Below, one piece after another: positions 6,654 through 10,074 of a DNA stretch of 10,074 nt. The notes below the pieces were generated by a model, which was not told the origin of the DNA, ran no database searches, and was given only the letters and a program-made list of their open reading frames with translations. How positions within the stretch are numbered: the first letter of the stretch is position 1; every line of letters begins with the position of its first letter. The DNA comes from Candidatus Bathyarchaeota archaeon. Its GTDB lineage: Archaea > Thermoproteota > Bathyarchaeia > 40CM-2-53-6. Made by a program: the position numbers and the translations under genes. The stretch is from NCBI GenBank assembly GCA_005883695.1, contig VBBV01000012.1, positions 1 to 10,074 of the forward strand. The letters run 5' to 3'.

Positions 6654-7907
6654 ATGAGTTCATGGCTTCCTTGCAGAGGATGCGGTTTGTCTGAGCTCTC
6701 TCTAGGAGCCTCGCTTTGGGCACCTAGACATAGAGCCGTGGTTCCCATGCTCGACATGGGTAGTCTTCCCTTGGCAAATCGGCTTGAGAATCCCGGCTCG
6801 ATCTCGGACAAGGCCTATCCACTTGTAGTCTACTATTGCCACAATTGCGCTTTGATACAGCTGGCCGACCTAGTTCCAAGGGATGAGATGTTCACCGAAT
6901 ACGTCTATCTTACTTCTGCCTCCAAGACAATGATGGAACATTTCGACCGATACGCAGAGGCGCTCTCCAATCGACTTGACTTGACAACTAGGGACAGCGT
7001 ACTTGATGTCGGAAGCAACGACGGCACTCTTCTCAAGGCCTTTCAGAGACGAGGAGTCAGAGTCTTAGGGATTGAGCCAGCCCAAAATGTAGCATCGATT
7101 GCCGAGCAAGGCGGGGTGCCTACCTTGACTGAGTACTTCGATCTCGAGCTGGCGAAAAAGCTGGAGAAGGTCCGACTCGTCACCGCAAACAACATTATGT
7201 CTCATGTCGGAAATCTCAGAGGGTTTCTGGCTACCGTGGCTCACGTACTGGGGCCTGACGGACTATTCGTATTCGAAGTGCCCTGGGTGGCCGATGTTAT
7301 CAGGAACAATTCCTTCGACATGATATACCACGAGCATTTGACCTATTTTGGACTCAAGCCTCTGGCCAGGGCTCTACGAGAGGCAGGGCTGTTCCTCGTG
7401 GATCTGGAATACTATCCAACCATTCATGGAGGAACCCTCAGAGGGTTTGCTTCTCGATCTTCTGATGAACTATCACCCGTTGTAAAAGAAATGTCCACTC
7501 GTGAAGAGAAAGAAGCTGACTTCTGGGCCCTAAAGGATTTCTCGGAGCGAGTTCCAAAGTTGGCTCACCAACTTAGGAATATGCTTCTAGGCTTAAAAAA
7601 AGAGGGAAAGAGGATAGCTGGATATGGCGCTCCGGCCAAGGCCACCATTCTTCTGAATTACTGCAACATAGGCCGAAATATCCTCGACTATGCAAGCGAC
7701 ACGACTCCTCTGAAGCAAGGCAAATCTATCCCCGGCGTCCGGGTACCTGTCGTGAGTCCTCAATTGGCCCGGACGAAACCTCCCGATTATTATCTTCTCC
7801 TCGCCTGGAATTTCAGAGAGGAGATTCTCACCAAGGAAAAAGAGTTTCTTGACAAGGGAGGAAGATTTGTCGTCCCGTTCCCCAATCCAGAAGTCGTGGA
7901 CTCTTAA
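6654..7907 (+). CDS. NDP-hexose C-methyltransferase (TylC3/NovU/TcaB9 type)
   Basis: A SAM-dependent enzyme that adds a methyl group to a ring carbon next to the keto group of an NDP-4-keto-deoxyhexose. All three family domains are visible. The N-terminal zinc-binding part has CRGC (C7, C10), PLANRL (39-44) and CHNC (C62, C65). The SAM-binding fold has VLDVGSNDGTLLKAF (116-130) and LGIEPAQNVA. An active-site loop reads YHEHLTYF (225-232), matching the Tyr-x-Glu-His cluster described for TcaB9. The C-terminal domain has IAGYGAPAKATILLNY (321-336), DTTPLKQGKSIPG (349-361) and LLLAWNF. Length 417 is normal. The ATG at 6654 has GTGAGG about 11 nt upstream. The stretch between the two N-terminal zinc pairs seems somewhat longer than usual. 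Divergent position beside rmlABD suggests it draws on RmlB product. The methylated carbon (3 or 5) and exact sugar are unknown. Confidence 0.93.
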   Translation: MSSWLPCRGCGLSELSLGASLWAPRHRAVVPMLDMGSLPLANRLENPGSISDKAYPLVVYYCHNCALIQLADLVPRDEMFTEYVYLTSASKTMMEHFDRYAEALSNRLDLTTRDSVLDVGSNDGTLLKAFQRRGVRVLGIEPAQNVASIAEQGGVPTLTEYFDLELAKKLEKVRLVTANNIMSHVGNLRGFLATVAHVLGPDGLFVFEVPWVADVIRNNSFDMIYHEHLTYFGLKPLARALREAGLFLVDLEYYPTIHGGTLRGFASRSSDELSPVVKEMSTREEKEADFWALKDFSERVPKLAHQLRNMLLGLKKEGKRIAGYGAPAKATILLNYCNIGRNILDYASDTTPLKQGKSIPGVRVPVVSPQLARTKPPDYYLLLAWNFREEILTKEKEFLDKGGRFVVPFPNPEVVDS

Positions 7908-8242
7908 CACCGGATGCGCCCGGATAACTGGGGCGATGTCAGGGCTGACTTGGCTTTTGAAACTCCGAAGGGCCAAAGCACTCGCCCTTTCATGCACTGT
8001 CAGAGCTGATGTTCTCGGTTGGCTTTAGGTCGGGTCTTGGTCGCCTATGAACTCCCCAGTACATTGAACGTAATTTCGACTCGTCGCGATAGGACGAGTA
8101 GGGAGAGGCAGACTTACGAAGGGTGGGACGAGATTGATGATTGAAGATTATTATTCCGTTAATGCACACTGATTGGGAGGCGCTCGCGTTGACAATCGAG
8201 GAGCTTGCCATAAAGACTTGTGTTGAACGCAAAGGTGCTCAT
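7908..8242. other. 335-nt spacer, with one perfect hairpin
   Basis: No gene is supported here. An in-frame upstream ATG-less extension of the next gene (from TTG at 8141) exists but is not family-like. The only structure I see is ACTCGTC (8079-8085) pairing perfectly with GACGAGT (8093-8099) around a 7-nt loop GCGATAG, without a T-run after it. I see no tRNA or repeat. A weak TATA-like ATTATTATT near 8146-8154 could serve the downstream gene. Confidence 0.4.
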
Positions 8243-8530
8243 ATGAGCCGTCACGAAGCCGAACGGCTTCTGAGGGGTCTTCCGGGATGGATCCTCATGG
8301 ATGGCTCGATCGAGAAGGAGTTCCATTTCAAGTCCTACTTGGATGGGTTGGACTTTGGCTATTCGGTTGGGAAGATTGCTGAGGCGCAAGATCATCACCC
8401 TGACATTCTGATCAAGTGGAGACGCGTGAAGCTGAAACTCTCTACTCATTCTGTCAAAGGGTTGAGCGAAAATGACTTCATAGTGGCAGCAATGTCAGAA
8501 CTCAAGTACCGAGAATCTGGATTCGGTTGA
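8243..8530 (+). CDS. Pterin-4a-carbinolamine dehydratase
   Basis: Dehydrates 4a-hydroxy-tetrahydropterin to the quinonoid dihydropterin. In archaea the family (COG2154) is thought to serve pterin recycling or molybdopterin metabolism. The published family pattern, acid-x3-H-[HN]-P-x5-[YWF]-x9-H-x8-D, is matched exactly: E61-AQD-HHP-DILIK-W-nine residues-H-SVKGLSEN-D (residues about 61-92). LPGW near the start and FHFKSYLDGLDF are also typical. I chose the ATG at 8243, giving 95 residues, because AAAGGTG (8231-8237) lies 5 nt before it and the protein then begins as family members do. The longer reading from TTG at 8141 adds 34 residues with no family match. No aromatic amino-acid hydroxylase or molybdopterin gene is next to it. 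It ends 13 nt before the stop of the convergent small gene. Confidence 0.93.
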   Translation: MSRHEAERLLRGLPGWILMDGSIEKEFHFKSYLDGLDFGYSVGKIAEAQDHHPDILIKWRRVKLKLSTHSVKGLSENDFIVAAMSELKYRESGFG

Positions 8531-8543
8531 GGCTAAACAGGTT

Positions 8544-8738
8544 CTACCGTCGGGTTTTCAGATGTTCCTCGATGATCTTGAGTCTGTTTTCGATCTCTGC
8601 GAGCCGGTCTAGTATTTCCTTGAGGATTCGTATGTTTTCCTCGTTTCTTGGGATGTACTCTCTCGGGGGTCTCAGCGGGGAGGGAATTGGCTTAGTCGGT
8701 GTGGGGTGCAGAGGGTCAAACGGTCGTCTAGGTTCCAT
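8544..8738 (-). CDS. Proline-rich and coiled-coil small protein (64 aa), unknown function
   Basis: I do not recognise this family. It has two clear halves. Residues 3-30 contain eleven prolines (PTPTKPIPSPLRPP) and are surely extended. Residues 36-62 form a charged helix with a clean heptad pattern, L39-I42-L46-I49-L53-I56-L60 (3-4 spacing), predicting a short coiled coil or oligomerising helix. There is no signal peptide, membrane segment or cysteine. A GGAG ribosome site lies 5 nt before the ATG. The good ribosome site and strong amphipathic helix argue that it is a real gene rather than a chance reading frame. It converges on the dehydratase gene and is divergent from the membrane protein at 8849. 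A role as a small adaptor or oligomer scaffold is inference only. Confidence 0.75.
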   Translation of the reverse strand: MEPRRPFDPLHPTPTKPIPSPLRPPREYIPRNEENIRILKEILDRLAEIENRLKIIEEHLKTRR

Positions 8739-8815
8739 GTCTACTCCAGTGTAGCAAACACATGGTTTTGACTTTTTCTAGCCCCTTCTGGGCCTCAGTC
8801 GGGGTGAATCTGAAA

Positions 8816-8825
8816 GAATTATAGG
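8816..8825 (+). promoter_or_regulatory. TATA-like box implying a leaderless transcript
   Basis: GAATTATAGG is centred about 28 bp before the ATG at 8849, the distance expected between an archaeal TATA box and the transcript start. The mRNA would then begin at or next to the ATG. The nearby GGAGGAG (8824-8830) is 18 nt from the ATG, too far for a ribosome site. Confidence 0.45.
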
Positions 8826-8848
8826 AGGAGAATCAGCTCGTAAATCCC

Positions 8849-9313
8849 ATGAACTTTGAACGTTTACTCTTCAGAAGCTGGTTCTATCTGAGAGTCGGGT
8901 ATGGTACCTACATAGCTTTCCTCATTGGTTTTGTGAGCAACATCATTGTAATTTACAAGCTCGCCATAGCCGACACGTCATTGGTGTCGGTCTTTCCACA
9001 CTTGACAGAGTTCGCCGTTATTGCGGTCGTGATCGCCTCCCCGATCAGCGTCATAATCGGTCTATTCCACATGCGCCGAACTGCGGCATTCGCCGCCGAT
9101 GCATCGGTTTCCACTGAAGCCAATCCCTACGTCTACAAGATAGTTCCAGGAAAGGAGCGAGAGGTAACCGTTCCTCTCTCGATATTGACTGCAAGGGTTC
9201 TGCTGAAGCTGGCCGGGGACAAGTTGACAGCTGAAGAGAAACAAGAACTCGAAGGGGTTCTCGCGAAGGCCGACAAACTCCTCATGGGCCAGTCTATAGG
9301 CCTACGAAAATAG
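8849..9313 (+). CDS. Two-helix membrane protein of unknown function (154 aa)
   Basis: No specific function recognised. Two hydrophobic segments are clear: about 18-38 (GYGTYIAFLIGFVSNIIVIYK) and about 53-73 (TEFAVIAVVIASPISVIIGL). They are joined by a short loop of about 15 residues and flanked by basic residues (R9, R15; R76, R77), so both termini should be cytoplasmic. The C-terminal half is soluble: NPYVYKIVPGKEREVTVPL (92-110), then two likely helices (LTARVLLKLA and TAEEKQELEGVLAKADKLL). The NPYxYKxxPGKE segment resembles uncharacterised archaeal membrane proteins I recall, but I cannot name a family. The ATG at 8849 is the only start after an in-frame TAG at 8821-8823. Transcription is probably leaderless. 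Position near the sugar genes may be chance. Confidence 0.82.
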   Translation: MNFERLLFRSWFYLRVGYGTYIAFLIGFVSNIIVIYKLAIADTSLVSVFPHLTEFAVIAVVIASPISVIIGLFHMRRTAAFAADASVSTEANPYVYKIVPGKEREVTVPLSILTARVLLKLAGDKLTAEEKQELEGVLAKADKLLMGQSIGLRK

Positions 9314-9344
9314 TCAACATTCGAAGGCTACGGGATTAGAGCAG

Positions 9345-9408
9345 TCGCCTTGGTTAGGGGCTCAGTTTCGGTGATGATTAGGCTCACTCAACCCGCTAGG
9401 AAAGGCGA
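9345..9408 (+). other. 64-nt imperfect hairpin, candidate structured RNA or bidirectional terminator
   Basis: In the 184-nt gap between two convergent genes, TCGCCTT (9345-9351) pairs perfectly with AAGGCGA (9402-9408). Inside, TTAG (9354-9357) pairs with CTAG (9396-9399, one G-U) and GGG (9358-9360) with CCC (9392-9394). A GTGA (9371-9374) and TCAC (9384-9387) close an inner loop. GTGATGA at 9371-9377 matches a C box, but no CTGA D box follows in range. I found no tRNA arms. There is no T-run on either side. Fold and function are unproven. Confidence 0.35.
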
Positions 9409-9497
9409 ATGGCTGTAATACGGGGGACAAAGCCTGCCAGTCATGGGAGTGAATGCCGTTCTCAAGATTAGATCTGGCGCTCGGTCCCTCAAAAGTG

Positions 9498-9950
9498 CTA
9501 GCCGAAGTATTTGCGGACCATCTTAACGCCAACGTCGCTTGCCGCCCATTTTTCTCCGTTGAACTTGACCGCTCCTAGCCTCTCAAGATTTGCCAGATGC
9601 TCTCCAAGTTTCTCGGCGGGGAATCCTTTCTCCTTGTGTCCCGGGTAGACGTCGCCTAGCGCCTTCGCGACCTCTTTTGCGCTCTTGGGAGTCTCGCATA
9701 TTCGCACAATCTGAATGTTCACCTCGGTGGTGGTGAGGATTCGGAAAATTTCTTCTTCTGAGAGACGTGGTTTTGTTAGGCTGAAGCTGACTGCGCCTGA
9801 TGCTTGCGATGGACCGGTCTTCGGCCCGTGTCTCCGCCGGCGGATCATCCTGTAACCGATCGCTCCCCAGGTTGCGGCAAGGATTGACCAGAGGAAGGTC
9901 GGGTTCGCTAGAAGGCCGATAACATCTTCGAATTGTAGTGTCATTATCAT
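9498..9950 (-). CDS. Membrane-anchored winged-helix protein (150 aa)
   Basis: A single N-terminal membrane segment (about 16-34, NPTFLWSILAATWGAIGY) is followed at once by RRRR (37-40), so the remainder faces the cytosol. After a low-complexity linker (41-60), residues 65-150 look like a winged helix-turn-helix: EEIFRILTT, IQIVRICETPKSAKEVAKALG as the first helices of the HTH, then EKLGEHLANLERLGAVKF as the recognition helix and start of the wing, and a final GVKMVRKYF helix. The domain has no visible effector site. The ATG at 9950 has GGGTGAG about 9 nt upstream, inside the last codons of the previous gene; a second ATG at 9944 is possible. It starts 5 nt after a likely KaiC-like ATPase, so the two probably form one signalling unit. 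Membrane-anchored transcription regulators occur in archaea, but its target is unknown. Confidence 0.85.
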   Translation of the reverse strand: MIMTLQFEDVIGLLANPTFLWSILAATWGAIGYRMIRRRRHGPKTGPSQASGAVSFSLTKPRLSEEEIFRILTTTEVNIQIVRICETPKSAKEVAKALGDVYPGHKEKGFPAEKLGEHLANLERLGAVKFNGEKWAASDVGVKMVRKYFG

Positions 9951-9955
9951 TGTTT

Positions 9956-10074
9956 CTATCTCACCCTGTGAAGTGCTGCCATCTCAATTCCAGCTGGGCC
10001 TACGCGGTATGCGTAGACCTTCATGTCTCCTAATGCCCCCGGCATTTTCAATACTCGCATTTTCCTCGCATAAT
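9956..10074 (-). CDS. C-terminal tail of a probable KaiC-like RecA-fold ATPase, truncated by window edge
   Basis: Only 38 residues are in the window, ending in TAG at 9958-9956. The segment YARKMRVLKMPGALGDMKVY and AYRVGPAGIEM resembles the conserved end of archaeal KaiC-like ATPases, which typically reads R-x-L-x-x-L-K-M-R-G, a short loop, a strand with Y/F-x-I, and a GI/GIxV turn. Here KMRG has become KMPG. These proteins are single- or double-domain RecA-fold switches, often paired with signalling or HTH partners in archaea. An internal ATG at 10059 with GAGG close before it could start a 34-residue peptide, but the match to a family tail makes truncation the better reading. This rests on a short segment and is tentative. 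Confidence 0.55.
   Translation of the reverse strand, partial: YARKMRVLKMPGALGDMKVYAYRVGPAGIEMAALHRVR

Noticed and set aside
7593..7997. Minus-strand frame of 134 codons
   Set aside because: Antisense to the C-terminal domain of the methyltransferase; no recognisable domain or ribosome site.
7990..8232. Minus-strand frame of 80 codons in the 7908-8242 spacer
   Set aside because: Low-complexity composition, no ribosome site, no family, and it overlaps the hairpin and the leader of the dehydratase.
8141..8242. 34-residue N-terminal extension of the pterin dehydratase from TTG
   Set aside because: The family begins near the ATG at 8243, which has a well-placed AAAGGTG site; the extension matches nothing.
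9371..9410. Box C/D small RNA
   Set aside because: A C-box match GTGATGA is present, but no CTGA D box lies within a usual distance.

Overview
The window looks archaeal. The main grounds are an Orc1/Cdc6-type replication initiator, an AN1-type zinc-finger mini-protein, the long form of RmlA with a C-terminal left-handed beta-helix, a probable KaiC-like ATPase tail, small winged-helix proteins, TATA-like boxes about 25-30 bp before starts, and ribosome sites of the GGTGA/GGAG kind. TTG starts are common. A lineage in the TACK/Thermoproteota part of Archaea is plausible (the RmlA N-terminus with LHGGAGTRLRPLT resembles versions I remember from those groups), but this is inference. I see no insertion sequence, CRISPR array, tRNA or rRNA.

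Region 1 (1-2709, all minus strand): an information-processing block. In transcription order it holds an Orc1/Cdc6 AAA+ protein with a frameshift exactly at its Walker A motif, a winged-helix regulator that starts 2 nt after it, a 56-residue AN1 zinc-finger protein too small for most gene callers, and a DEAD-box RNA helicase that runs out of the window at base 1.

Region 2 (2710-7907): a nucleotide-sugar locus. rmlA-rmlB-rmlD form a tight minus-strand operon. rmlC lies on the plus strand and converges on rmlD, so the four dTDP-L-rhamnose genes are together but not in one operon. Divergent from rmlA is a sugar C-methyltransferase of the TylC3/NovU/TcaB9 type, which suggests that a C-methylated (branched) deoxysugar, or a mixture with rhamnose, is made from the same dTDP-4-keto-6-deoxyglucose intermediate, probably for surface glycans or glycoprotein/glycolipid decoration. 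rmlD has no ATG/GTG/TTG codon in the right place. An ACG sits where the start should be.

Region 3 (7908-10074): short genes of mixed role. These are a pterin-4a-carbinolamine dehydratase (plus), a proline-rich/coiled-coil micro-protein (minus), a two-helix membrane protein with a likely leaderless transcript (plus), and a membrane-anchored winged-helix protein (minus) directly downstream of what looks like the tail of a KaiC-like ATPase (minus, truncated by the window end). A long imperfect hairpin of 64 nt lies between the two convergent genes at 9314-9497.

The points most worth a second look are the Cdc6 P-loop frameshift, the ACG start of rmlD, the overlapping alternative hairpins plus mini-ORF in the leader before rmlC, the 9345-9408 hairpin, and the methyltransferase-rml pairing. 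Nothing here is a clear new defence or mobile system.
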